Assembly: GCA_023484185.1 (NCBI GenBank)
Contig: JAMDBC010000120.1
Span: 1 to 5,707, forward strand
Source of the DNA: Chloroflexota bacterium
Lineage (GTDB): Bacteria; Chloroflexota; Anaerolineae; Anaerolineales; Villigracilaceae
Reading direction: 5' to 3'
Length of the DNA: 5,707 bases
Part shown: one piece after another, positions 1-5,707 of the stretch
How positions within the stretch are numbered: the first letter of the stretch is position 1
Layout of the letters: every line of letters begins with the position of its first letter
Program-made: the position numbers and the translations under genes
Notes under the pieces: generated by a model
Told to the model about the DNA's origin: nothing
Database searches by the model: none
Seen by the model: only the letters and a program-made list of their open reading frames with translations

Positions 1-1528
1 CGGGGGTGAAGACGTTCGGCAAATCGTGGCCTTTGATCGGTTTCCACAAAGTTCGACCAAGTCCATCGCGCCGCCATTGCGCGCCGGTGGCAACGATAAT
101 ATTTTGCGCGCCTGCTTCGAGAATTTCAGCGGCGGTCATCGGGCTGGACGGATAAACTTGGATGTTGCGAAGTTTGCCAATTTGTGTGACGCGCCAATCC
201 ATGACGCGCCGCCATTCGTTGAGACCAGGCAAAGCCGATTCGCGCAGGACGCGTCCGCCAAGTTCCTTGCGGGCTTCGAGCAGCGTGACCGCATAGCCGC
301 GCTGACCCAAAGCGCGTGCAGCTTCCAAACCGGCCGGGCCCGCGCCGACCACCATGATGTCTTTCCCAGTTTTCTTCGGCGCAATAATTTCAGGATGCCA
401 GTCGCGCCGCCACTCCTCACCCATTGTTGGATTCTGCGTGCATCGAATTGGGACGTAACGCGTGTCGCCAGTGATGCAGATGTTGCAACCGATACATTCG
501 CGGATATCTTCGATGCGGCCTTGTTTAACTTTCTCCGGCAAAAACGGATCGGCAATCGAAGGCCGCGCCGCGCCGATCATATCCAGCACGCCGCGCTTGA
601 TGGCGGAAACCATTGAATCGGGCGAGGTATAACGTCCCACACCCACGACCGGTTTGGTCGTGAGTTTTTTGACGAAGGAAATATATTTTTCCTGATGGCC
701 TTCCTTGTCGAAGCGCGATGTGGCTGAATCATTCGGCCAGTTGCTGATATTTACATCCCACAGGTCAGGCAGCTCGGCCAGCATCGCCACAATATCGTGA
801 CCTTCACCCTGATGCGTGATGCCGTCCTCACCGAGCAGTTCATCCACTGCAAAACGCACAGCCACCGCGCATGTATCGCCGACCACATCTTTTGTGTCCT
901 CGATCAATTCGCGAAACAGGCGCACACGATTTTCGAGACTGCCGCCATATTCATCCGTGCGGTCGTTATAGCGGCGCATCATGAATTGCATGGCAAGGGT
1001 CAAGCCATGACCGGCGTAACAATAGATAATGTCAAAGCCGGCGCGCTTGGAACGCAAGGCCGCATCTCGATGCCAGCGCCGCAAATCGCGGATGTCCTGC
1101 TTGTCCATGCGGCGCGCCTGCACCGGGTCATAACCCGAACCACCGATGGTGCTCGTGGCACGCGGCCCAAGTGGTGTGGAGCGCGAATAAATATTCGAGG
1201 CGTCGAGTCCGTTATGATTAAGTTCAATCCCCGCCAATGCGCCGTGCTTGTGAACCGCATCCGCCATCAGGGCCAGTCCGGGGATGTCTGCATCGTCCCA
1301 CAAGCGGCCTTCAAAATAGGGAGCGATGTCGCTGGTGTGATGGATCTCGACTTCCTCGGTGCAGACCACGCCCCATCCGCCCTCGGCTTTGATGCCGCGC
1401 ATGGCGGCGTGTCCCTGCGGCATTCGATAACCGAAGCCATTGCAATGCGGCACTTGATAGAAACGATTGGGAGTGGTGACGGGGCCGATGCGGATCGGCT
1501 CGAACAAAATGTCGTATGGGCTGGTCAT
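1..1528 (-). CDS. Amine dehydrogenase of the trimethylamine/dimethylamine/histamine dehydrogenase family, 3' end beyond window
   Basis: Oxidative deamination or demethylation of an amine in the cytoplasm, with electrons normally passed to an electron-transfer flavoprotein (family knowledge). The 509 visible codons read open from ATG at 1528; family members are about 700-730 residues, so roughly 200 are missing at the left edge. Seen: an N-terminal old-yellow-enzyme type barrel with NRFYQVPHC at 21-29, where Cys29 matches the 6-S-cysteinyl-FMN cysteine (Cys30 in trimethylamine dehydrogenase); the Tyr171/His174/Asp267 catalytic set; 4Fe-4S cysteines 345, 348, 351 and 363; then a dinucleotide-binding GAGPAG at 395-400 opening the second domain. 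Of the trimethylamine-binding bowl (Tyr60, Trp264, Trp355) only Trp264 remains; the others are Glu59 and Asp355. AGGA at 1540-1537 lies 8 nt before the start. The family is clear; the substrate is unknown. The alternative generic label, NADH:flavin oxidoreductase/2,4-dienoyl-CoA reductase, fits less well because of Cys29. Confidence 0.9.
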   Translation of the reverse strand, partial: MTSPYDILFEPIRIGPVTTPNRFYQVPHCNGFGYRMPQGHAAMRGIKAEGGWGVVCTEEVEIHHTSDIAPYFEGRLWDDADIPGLALMADAVHKHGALAGIELNHNGLDASNIYSRSTPLGPRATSTIGGSGYDPVQARRMDKQDIRDLRRWHRDAALRSKRAGFDIIYCYAGHGLTLAMQFMMRRYNDRTDEYGGSLENRVRLFRELIEDTKDVVGDTCAVAVRFAVDELLGEDGITHQGEGHDIVAMLAELPDLWDVNISNWPNDSATSRFDKEGHQEKYISFVKKLTTKPVVGVGRYTSPDSMVSAIKRGVLDMIGAARPSIADPFLPEKVKQGRIEDIRECIGCNICITGDTRYVPIRCTQNPTMGEEWRRDWHPEIIAPKKTGKDIMVVGAGPAGLEAARALGQRGYAVTLLEARKELGGRVLRESALPGLNEWRRVMDWRVTQIGKLRNIQVYPSSPMTAAEILEAGAQNIIVATGAQWRRDGLGRTLWKPIKGHDLPNVFTP

Positions 1529-1535
1529 TGAATGG

Positions 1536-1542
1536 TTCCTTT
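1536..1542 (-). promoter_or_regulatory. Ribosome binding site of the amine dehydrogenase
   Basis: On the minus strand AAAGGAA precedes the ATG at 1528, with 8 nt between AGGA and the start codon. It supports this start for the partial dehydrogenase gene, which has no overlapping upstream gene to couple to. Confidence 0.6.
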
Positions 1543-1573
1543 CGGGTCAAGAATACCATCCTCCGACTCAGGC

Positions 1574-1585
1574 CGTCAAATGACG
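1574..1585. promoter_or_regulatory. Small inverted repeat upstream of the amine dehydrogenase, possible operator
   Basis: CGTCA-AA-TGACG forms a 5-2-5 inverted repeat centred about 50 bp upstream of the dehydrogenase start. The size and position would suit a dimeric repressor or activator, but no recognised operator consensus matches and a repeat this short can occur by chance. No convincing -35/-10 pair was found beside it. Confidence 0.2.
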
Positions 1586-1614
1586 AATATCATGTGAATT
1601 TTTCAAAACAGGGA

Positions 1615-1659
1615 ATGTCATTGCGAGGCCGAGCAAAACGAGTGCCGAAGCAATGACAT
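1615..1659. repeat. Palindromic intergenic repeat (REP/MITE-like hairpin) between arsC and the amine dehydrogenase
   Basis: Perfect 10-bp arms ATGTCATTGC (1615-1624) and GCAATGACAT (1650-1659) enclose 25 nt in which a further GGC/GCC can pair. The interior has the GCGAGG...CGAGC...CGAAGCAATG pattern of short palindromic elements that I recall as scattered between genes in several environmental bacterial lineages, including Chloroflexota. It begins 15 nt beyond the arsC stop codon, so as RNA it could also act as a 3' stabiliser or weak terminator. On the minus strand the following TCCCTGTTTTGAAAAATT has only a short T run, so a classical intrinsic terminator is not well supported. Dispersed copies elsewhere in the genome cannot be checked from this window. 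Confidence 0.5.
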
Positions 1660-1673
1660 GTCACAGAGCAGAT

Positions 1674-2078
1674 TTATTTCAACAGCGGCGGAATCTTTTC
1701 AAGCATCTCGCTTCTTACCTGACGGAAGACAGCCAGCCGTTCCTCTTCCGTGCCCTGCGCCCTAGCCGGATCGCGAAAGCCCTCGTGGACGCGTTTTCCC
1801 TTCCCCAGCCAGACGGGGCAGGACTCGTTGGCATCGTCGCAGACCGTCACGACCAGATCGAGGGCTGCGTCGCGGAACTGCTCCACGCTTTTGGATGAAC
1901 CAGTATGCTCGATGCCGATCTCATGCAGCGCCTGTATCGCCATTGGGTGGACAAAGCCCGCAGGCCGCGTCCCAGCCGAAAACGCCCGCCACTCAGGGTA
2001 GTGGGCATTGACAATCGCTTCGGCCATCTGCGAACGGCAGGAATTGCCTGCGCAGAGGAAAAGCACTTTTCGTTTCAT
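1674..2078 (-). CDS. arsC: Arsenate reductase, thioredoxin-coupled low-molecular-weight phosphatase-like type
   Basis: Reduces arsenate to arsenite in the cytoplasm, using an intramolecular cysteine relay that thioredoxin normally resets. The 134-residue product is the usual length of the family. Seen: the N-terminal P-loop CAGNSCR at residues 9-15 (CX5R, nucleophile Cys9), followed by SQMAEA; the redox pair Cys80 and Cys87 in VVTVCDDANESCP; and the catalytic-acid region FRDPA at 101-105 (Asp103). The two extra cysteines distinguish it from ordinary low-molecular-weight tyrosine phosphatases, which share the P-loop. Its ATG overlaps the phoU stop codon as ATGA (2078-2075), and no strong Shine-Dalgarno is seen at normal distance, so translational coupling to phoU is likely. 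No arsenite exporter (arsB, acr3) or arsR regulator is present in the window. The family assignment is secure; the functional link to phosphate uptake is an inference from gene order. Confidence 0.93.
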   Translation of the reverse strand: MKRKVLFLCAGNSCRSQMAEAIVNAHYPEWRAFSAGTRPAGFVHPMAIQALHEIGIEHTGSSKSVEQFRDAALDLVVTVCDDANESCPVWLGKGKRVHEGFRDPARAQGTEEERLAVFRQVRSEMLEKIPPLLK

Positions 2079-2767
2079 TTTGAATTTTGCTGCTTCCAGA
2101 ATTCACTGCTTGTATCATTGATCTCGGTTAATTCGCCAGTCACAATGAACACGGTCCGCTCACAGATATTAGTCACGCGGTCCGCGAAACGCTCCAGGTT
2201 GTGCGCCACCCACAACAACCAGTTGGCGCGTTCGATGGTTTTCGGGTCGGCAATCACAAAGGTCATCAACTCGCGGTACACCTGGTTATAAAGCGCGTCC
2301 ACCTCGTCATCTTCAACAGGAATTTGGCGGGCAGTTTCAATATCTTCATTGACGAAAGCGGTTAGGGAGCGATGAAGCATGTCCGCGCCTTTTTGAGCCA
2401 TGCGCGGGACGTCGATCAACGGTTTGAGCAAAGGCTGGTCACCCATCCGCAGGTTGATGTTGGCGATGCCCTTGGCATAATCGCCCATGCGCTCCAGCTC
2501 GGAGATGATCTCCATTATCGAAGCCAGCAGGCGCAGATCATGCGCCATCGGCTGTTGCGTGGCGATCAGGATCATCAACTGACTTTCGATCTTAAAACGC
2601 TTCTTATTGATCTCTTTGTCGTTCTCCAATATCTGCTGGGATGCTTTCAAGTCGCGCTTCTTCAACGCTTCCACCGAGCCGATGATGGCCTGTTCCACCA
2701 TTGAGCCAAGCAAAAGGACTTCGTCTTTTACCTGCTTTATTTCTGTTTCAAAGGTTTTTCGCAACAT
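2075..2767 (-). CDS. phoU: Phosphate transport system regulatory protein PhoU
   Basis: Cytoplasmic all-helical protein that connects the state of the Pst transporter to the PhoR-type sensor kinase and restrains phosphate uptake (family knowledge). The 230 residues match the usual length and show the two-fold repeat of three-helix bundles. Each repeat carries the metal-binding ExxxD signature: ELERMGDYAKGIAN around residues 90-103 (Glu92, Asp96) and NLERFADRVTNICE around 190-203 (Glu192, Asp196). The N-terminus (FETEIKQVKDEVLLLGSMVE) is typical of the family. The start at 2767 is preceded by GAGG about 6 nt upstream, and the gene follows pstB by 35 nt. Its TGA overlaps the arsC start. No sensor kinase or response regulator gene is visible here. 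Confidence 0.95.
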   Translation of the reverse strand: MLRKTFETEIKQVKDEVLLLGSMVEQAIIGSVEALKKRDLKASQQILENDKEINKKRFKIESQLMILIATQQPMAHDLRLLASIMEIISELERMGDYAKGIANINLRMGDQPLLKPLIDVPRMAQKGADMLHRSLTAFVNEDIETARQIPVEDDEVDALYNQVYRELMTFVIADPKTIERANWLLWVAHNLERFADRVTNICERTVFIVTGELTEINDTSSEFWKQQNSK

Positions 2768-2802
2768 AAGAACCTCGTTTCATGCCCTTTTCATTCATTA
2801 TA

Positions 2803-3618
2803 TTACCCAAATCGGCCGGTGACATAATCTTCCGTGCGTTTGTCTTTCGGATTGGTGAAAATGATGTTCGTATCATTGAATTCAATCATGCGCCCGGCGC
2901 GGTGTTCGTCGATCATCATCATGGCGGTGTAATCTGAAACACGCGCCGCCTGCTGCATATTATGAGTGACGATGATGATGGTATATTCCTTGACGATCTC
3001 GTGCATCAACTCTTCGATCTTGAGAGTGGAGATCGGGTCGAGCGCCGAGGCAGGTTCGTCCATCAGGATGATTTCGGGTTCGACGGCCAGCGCCCGCGCA
3101 ATGCACATACGCTGCTGCTGACCACCGGAAAGGGAGAAACCACTTTGATGCAGCTTATCCTTCACTTCGTCCCACAAGGCAGCCTGGCGAATGGATTTCT
3201 CCACGATCTCGTCCAGGTCGGCCTTGCGCCGGATCCCGTATAAGCGCGGGCCATAAGCTACATTGTCATAAATACTTTTCGGGAAGGGGTTGGGACGCTG
3301 AAAAACCATACCGACCCTGCGGCGGATATCTACGACATCCACCCTGGCGGTATTGATATTCTCACCATCCAGAATGATCTCACCTTCCATATGTGCGCTG
3401 GGCGTAAGATCGTTCATTCGATTAAAGGAACGCAGTAAGGTTGATTTTCCGCATCCCGATGGACCAATGATTGCGGTAATCTTATTCTCCTGCACCGAGA
3501 GGTTGATATCAGCCAGAGCGCGAAACTTTCCATAATAAACCGAAAGGTTCTTCACGTCCACTTTATTGGCGGGAATGCCCTGCGCTACACTTTTGGATGC
3601 ATCAATTTTGGTTTCCAT
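2803..3618 (-). CDS. pstB: Phosphate ABC transporter ATP-binding protein PstB
   Basis: ATPase that drives high-affinity phosphate import by PstSCAB at the inner face of the membrane. The 271-residue product has the full ABC set: Walker [10 protein letters not shown] (52-60), Q-loop Gln107 in [11 protein letters not shown], signature LSGGQQQR (163-170), Walker B IILMDEP with Asp187 and Glu188, D-loop SALD (191-194) and switch His219. The [19 protein letters not shown] stretch and the C-terminal EDYVTGRFG are characteristic of PstB rather than other ABC ATPases. I chose ATG 3618 over an in-frame ATG at 3678: 3618 lies 4 nt past the pstA stop, has AGGGA 7 nt upstream, and gives the standard length. 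The longer start would overlap pstA by 56 nt and add 20 unconserved-looking residues. Confidence 0.96.
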   Translation of the reverse strand: METKIDASKSVAQGIPANKVDVKNLSVYYGKFRALADINLSVQENKITAIIGPSGCGKSTLLRSFNRMNDLTPSAHMEGEIILDGENINTARVDVVDIRRRVGMVFQRPNPFPKSIYDNVAYGPRLYGIRRKADLDEIVEKSIRQAALWDEVKDKLHQSGFSLSGGQQQRMCIARALAVEPEIILMDEPASALDPISTLKIEELMHEIVKEYTIIIVTHNMQQAARVSDYTAMMMIDEHRAGRMIEFNDTNIIFTNPKDKRTEDYVTGRFG

Positions 3619-3622
3619 GGCT

Positions 3623-4567
3623 TTATCCCTGAAGCGCACGTTTGCGCGACTCGACCCATAGACGCGCCATGATTTCAATCAAAAGAACAAAGGCCATCAA
3701 CACCAACGCCACGCCCCAGGATTGGTCGATCCGTTCCGGGTATGGTTGTTGGGCGTACTTCCACAACGTCAGCGGCAGCGAGTCGACCGGCTGGTTGATG
3801 ATGCGTCCCAGAATAGCGAACACACTCTGATGCGCTTGAAGGCCGCCCTTCACGATCAAACCAACATCGAAACTGTCATTGCCCAATGCTGTAAAGAGCA
3901 AGGGGGCAGTCTCGCCGGCTGCGCGCGCAATCGCCAACAGGAATCCGGTGATGATCCCGTTGAGAGCGGCAGGAAACATCACGCTCAATGAAGTTTTCCA
4001 TTCCGGTGCACCCAGTCCCAACGAACCTTCACGCAGGGTATAGGGAACCAGCTTTAGCATTTCCTCCGTAGTACGGATGATCGTCGGCAGCATAAGAATA
4101 GCCAGCGCCACCCCGCCCGCCAGGGCTGAAAAATGCTTCATGGGTACGACCATCAAAGCGTAAACAAAAAGGCCCAGCACGATAGATGGTACGCCTGAGA
4201 GTACATCCGTGCCAAAACGCAGCGCCACACCCAAGGGGGTATTCGGGTTGCGGGCCGCATAAAAAGCCGCCAGTACGCCTGGCGGGATGGCAAACAGGCA
4301 GGCCAGGAAGGTCATAATGATGGTACCTTCTATGGAGTGCAACACGCCGCCGCCTGTGACACCCAGTGGGCGCGGGAGTTGTGTGAAGAAAGCCAGATTG
4401 AGTGTTGGACCCCCGCGATAGATAACGTATCCAACAATCCAAAACAACGGGATGAGTGCCATCAAAGTCAGCAGCCCCGTGACAGACAACATCAAGGTGT
4501 TCACCATTCGGCGGCGCTGTAAATTTGAGGCCTGATTCCTGACAATCAACTCCTGAAAGCGGGTCAT
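3623..4567 (-). CDS. pstA: Phosphate ABC transporter permease PstA
   Basis: Inner-membrane permease that pairs with PstC to form the phosphate channel. The 314-residue product has about six hydrophobic segments (near residues 24-50, 79-105, 122-143, 147-166, 199-225 and 284-303). A permease coupling loop, [20 protein letters not shown], starts near residue 179; its counterpart in PstC has the commoner EAA form. A conserved [11 protein letters not shown] follows at 215-225, the PstA hallmark corresponding to the GETMAV of PstC. The start at 4567 is favoured over an in-frame ATG at 4606 because it forms an ATGA overlap with the pstC stop and has a strong AGGAGG 7 nt upstream; the longer version would add a Gly/Ala-rich 13-residue tail. 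It is followed by pstB after 4 nt. Confidence 0.95.
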   Translation of the reverse strand: MTRFQELIVRNQASNLQRRRMVNTLMLSVTGLLTLMALIPLFWIVGYVIYRGGPTLNLAFFTQLPRPLGVTGGGVLHSIEGTIIMTFLACLFAIPPGVLAAFYAARNPNTPLGVALRFGTDVLSGVPSIVLGLFVYALMVVPMKHFSALAGGVALAILMLPTIIRTTEEMLKLVPYTLREGSLGLGAPEWKTSLSVMFPAALNGIITGFLLAIARAAGETAPLLFTALGNDSFDVGLIVKGGLQAHQSVFAILGRIINQPVDSLPLTLWKYAQQPYPERIDQSWGVALVLMAFVLLIEIMARLWVESRKRALQG

Positions 4568-5568
4568 GCGCGCGCCTCCTGCGGTGTCCGCCGCGCCACC
4601 TGCCACACCAGAAAGCGCGCAATCAAATTCAGAATCAGCGTAATGACAAATAACGTCAAGCCGATTTCAACCATGGCGGATGTGTGCAAAGTGGAAGCAG
4701 ATTCGCCAAATTCATTGGCCAGCAGGCTGGCCATCGTATATCCTGGTTTGAGCAGTGAACCGGTACCCTCCAAAGAATTCCCTATTACCATGGTCACGGC
4801 CATCGTCTCACCGAGTGCGCGTCCCAATCCAAGAATGATTGCGCCGAGAATGCCGGAAAGACCATAAGGCAACAAAACCTGCCAGATCATCTCCCAGCGC
4901 GTGGCGCCCATGCCCATGGCGGCCTCGCGTTGACTGTCAGGGATCGCCAAAAACACATCCCGCGCGATTGCTGTAATGGTCGGGATAATCATAATTGTCA
5001 GGGTCAAGGCAGCGGCGAGGCGTGACGAACCACTCTGTGGGATCGGTCCCGTGAAGAAGATTTTAAGTAAGGGTACCTGACCAAAAGCCAGGAATAACGC
5101 CTCACCGATTGGAACAACGATCTTCGGCAGGAAGACAAAGATGCCCCACAAACCGTAAACGACGCTTGGGATGGCTGCCAGCAACTCAATCATCCAATTA
5201 AGCGGCAAACGAATTTGCGGCGGGCAAAGTTCGGCCAGAAAAATGGAAATACCCAAACTGACAGGAATCGCCAGGATGATCGCAAATATCGAGGTTACCA
5301 AAGTGCCATAGATGAAAGCCCAGGATTGAAAAACACCGGTGGCCGGATTCCAGGAGGAATCTGCGGTAGGAAGAATGAAGGCCCAGCCGAGCTTGGCGCG
5401 CGCCTCGGCGGATTGCTGCCAGAGCATCCAGCCAATGGCAACGACAACCGCAAGCACCAAAACAGACATCAATATCACGATCCCGGACCAAAGTACATCC
5501 CCATGGCGAGTGGATCGTCTCAAGCGAGCGATCCAGTTGTTTTTTTGCAAAGCGGAAACGTTTTTCAT
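4564..5568 (-). CDS. pstC: Phosphate ABC transporter permease PstC
   Basis: Inner-membrane permease, partner of PstA in the PstSCAB high-affinity phosphate importer. The 334-residue product has a basic cytoplasmic N-terminus (RLRRSTRHGD), then hydrophobic segments near 27-50, 83-113, 125-149, 186-205, 235-262 and 299-323. Family features seen: ELLAAIPSVVYGLWGIFV (128-145), the cytoplasmic EAA coupling loop REAAMGMGATRWEMIWQVLL (214-233), and GRALGETMAVTMVIGN (249-264). It appears to be the first gene of the transcription unit in the window, since 139 nt of non-coding sequence lie upstream. pstS, which often precedes pstC, is not present in that interval. The start at 5568 has only a weak Shine-Dalgarno (GAGAG), placed in the loop of a small hairpin. 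Confidence 0.95.
   Translation of the reverse strand: MKNVSALQKNNWIARLRRSTRHGDVLWSGIVILMSVLVLAVVVAIGWMLWQQSAEARAKLGWAFILPTADSSWNPATGVFQSWAFIYGTLVTSIFAIILAIPVSLGISIFLAELCPPQIRLPLNWMIELLAAIPSVVYGLWGIFVFLPKIVVPIGEALFLAFGQVPLLKIFFTGPIPQSGSSRLAAALTLTIMIIPTITAIARDVFLAIPDSQREAAMGMGATRWEMIWQVLLPYGLSGILGAIILGLGRALGETMAVTMVIGNSLEGTGSLLKPGYTMASLLANEFGESASTLHTSAMVEIGLTLFVITLILNLIARFLVWQVARRTPQEARA
4568..4580 (-). promoter_or_regulatory. Ribosome binding site that decides the pstA start
   Basis: On the minus strand GCAGGAGGCGCGCGC sits directly before ATG 4567, placing AGGAGG 7 nt from the start codon. Together with the ATGA overlap with pstC this is strong support for 4567 rather than the upstream in-frame ATG at 4606. 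Confidence 0.75.
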
Positions 5569-5584
5569 TTCAAGCTCTCTTGAA
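5569..5584 (-). promoter_or_regulatory. Hairpin abutting the pstC start codon, with the Shine-Dalgarno-like bases in its loop
   Basis: On the minus strand TTCAAG-AGAG-CTTGAA forms a 6-bp stem with a 4-nt loop ending exactly at the base before ATG 5568. The loop AGAG is the core of the only Shine-Dalgarno-like sequence for pstC, so the structure could tune translation of the first operon gene. The stem is AT-rich and only 6 bp, so its stability is modest and it may be incidental. Confidence 0.35.
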
Positions 5585-5609
5585 GTTCTGATAAACGCAG
5601 GCTATTTTA

Positions 5610-5620
5610 TTCACTGTGAA
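5610..5620. promoter_or_regulatory. Inverted repeat TTCACTGTGAA in the pstC leader
   Basis: TTCAC-T-GTGAA is a 5-1-5 inverted repeat about 42 bp upstream of the pstC start, downstream of the proposed -10 box. On the minus strand it begins TTCACA, loosely like half of a Gram-positive PhoP site (TTAACA-type hexamers), with a poorer TAAAAT five bases on. The match is not good enough to call a Pho box. Confidence 0.2.
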
Positions 5621-5633
5621 GTCCCGAGACGAT

Positions 5634-5647
5634 AAGGAAAATTCCTT
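5634..5647. promoter_or_regulatory. Inverted repeat AAGGAAAATTCCTT in the pstC leader
   Basis: AAGGAA-AA-TTCCTT is a 6-2-6 inverted repeat just downstream of the predicted transcription start of the pst unit. Its position fits an operator, but the factor is unknown and the 2-nt centre is too small to form an RNA hairpin without opening the inner pairs. Confidence 0.25.
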
Positions 5648-5658
5648 GACTTGTCGTG

Positions 5659-5664
5659 ATTATA
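5659..5664 (-). promoter_or_regulatory. Candidate -10 box of the pst-phoU-arsC promoter
   Basis: On the minus strand 5664-5659 reads TATAAT, a perfect sigma-70 type -10 hexamer, in an AT-rich stretch between the window-edge hairpin and pstC. Seventeen bases upstream the sequence is GAGAGA, which is no -35 match. Promoters activated by PhoB/PhoP-type regulators often lack a -35, so this fits phosphate control, but no clear Pho box repeat was found. A start near 5652 would give a leader of roughly 84 nt. Confidence 0.4.
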
Positions 5665-5675
5665 AACTGAAATGG

Positions 5676-5707
5676 AGGGCCTCTCTCATACCACAGGGAG
5701 AGACCCT
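5676..5707. terminator. Strong imperfect hairpin at the window edge, terminator or processing stem-loop upstream of pstC
   Basis: AGGGCCTCTCTC (5676-5687) and GGGAGAGACCCT (5696-5707) pair over 12 positions with one C/A mismatch and one T-G wobble, around the 8-nt loop ATACCACA. The stem may extend past the edge. On the minus strand it is followed by CCATTTCAGTTTATAATC, which lacks a solid T tract, so intrinsic termination is doubtful. If pstS lies upstream, such a stem-loop could terminate most pstS transcripts or protect their 3' end, giving more binding protein than permease, as known for other solute-binding-protein operons. Confidence 0.45.

Noticed and set aside
26..616. Plus-strand open frame of 196 codons near the left edge
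   Set aside because: It is antisense to the 4Fe-4S and dinucleotide-binding region of the amine dehydrogenase, which is well conserved in the minus-strand reading. No recognisable domain.
797..1531. Long open frame on the plus strand (244 codons) opposite the amine dehydrogenase
   Set aside because: It lies fully antisense to a gene with clear family motifs, its product resembles nothing I recognise, and it has no ribosome binding site of note. It is a codon-bias shadow.
1529..1614. Sigma-70 promoter for the amine dehydrogenase
   Set aside because: TTGAAA at 1606-1601 is a fair -35, but nothing like a -10 lies 16-18 bp downstream, so I did not annotate it.
1905..2291. Plus-strand open frame across the arsC/phoU junction
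   Set aside because: Antisense to two firmly identified genes and carrying no recognisable motif.
2768..2802. Possible regulatory site between pstB and phoU
   Set aside because: The 35-nt gap is AT-rich with the phoU ribosome binding site but shows no hairpin, repeat or promoter-like pair.
3619..3678. Upstream in-frame ATG for pstB at 3678
   Set aside because: It would run well into pstA; ATG 3618 has its own Shine-Dalgarno and gives the usual PstB length.
4568..4606. Upstream in-frame ATG for pstA at 4606
   Set aside because: It would overlap pstC by 43 nt and add a low-complexity Gly/Ala tail, whereas ATG 4567 has AGGAGG at ideal spacing and an ATGA overlap.
5600..5707. Pho box (PhoB or PhoP direct repeats) upstream of pstC
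   Set aside because: I looked for CTGTCAT-type repeats at 11-bp spacing and for TTAACA-type hexamers at 11-bp period. Only single partial matches (CTGTGG, TTCACA/TAAAAT) were found, which chance would explain.

Overview
The window reads almost entirely on the minus strand. It holds a phosphate uptake operon, an arsenate reductase attached to its end, and the first two thirds of a flavin/iron-sulfur amine dehydrogenase. No gene is supported on the plus strand, where the open frames are antisense shadows. The source looks like an environmental bacterium of moderate GC content. The short palindromic repeat near 1615-1659 and the general style of the proteins suggest an uncultivated Chloroflexota (Anaerolineae-like) lineage. 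That placement is an inference from memory and is weakly supported.

Layout, in the direction of transcription (right to left). Positions 5707-5569 are a leader region with a strong hairpin at the window edge, a consensus -10 box, two small inverted repeats and a hairpin abutting the pstC start. Then come pstC (5568-4564), pstA (4567-3623), pstB (3618-2803), phoU (2767-2075) and arsC (2078-1674). pstC/pstA and phoU/arsC each share an ATGA stop/start overlap, pstA/pstB are 4 nt apart, and pstB/phoU are 35 nt apart, so the five genes look like one transcription unit. The phosphate-binding protein gene pstS is not in the window; it may lie just upstream. Positions 1673-1529 are intergenic, with a palindromic repeat and a small inverted repeat. 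Positions 1528-1 carry the N-terminal 509 codons of a trimethylamine/dimethylamine/histamine dehydrogenase-type protein that runs off the left edge.

How the genes work together: PstC and PstA form the membrane channel, PstB supplies ATP hydrolysis, and PhoU links transporter state to phosphate signalling. Arsenate is a phosphate analogue that enters through phosphate transporters. A thioredoxin-type arsenate reductase translated from the same message would therefore be made whenever phosphate uptake is induced. The arsenite exporter it would need is not in the window. The amine dehydrogenase appears to be a separate unit. It keeps the covalent-FMN cysteine and the 4Fe-4S cysteines of trimethylamine dehydrogenase, but two of the three residues of the trimethylamine-binding aromatic bowl are replaced, so its substrate is probably a different amine.
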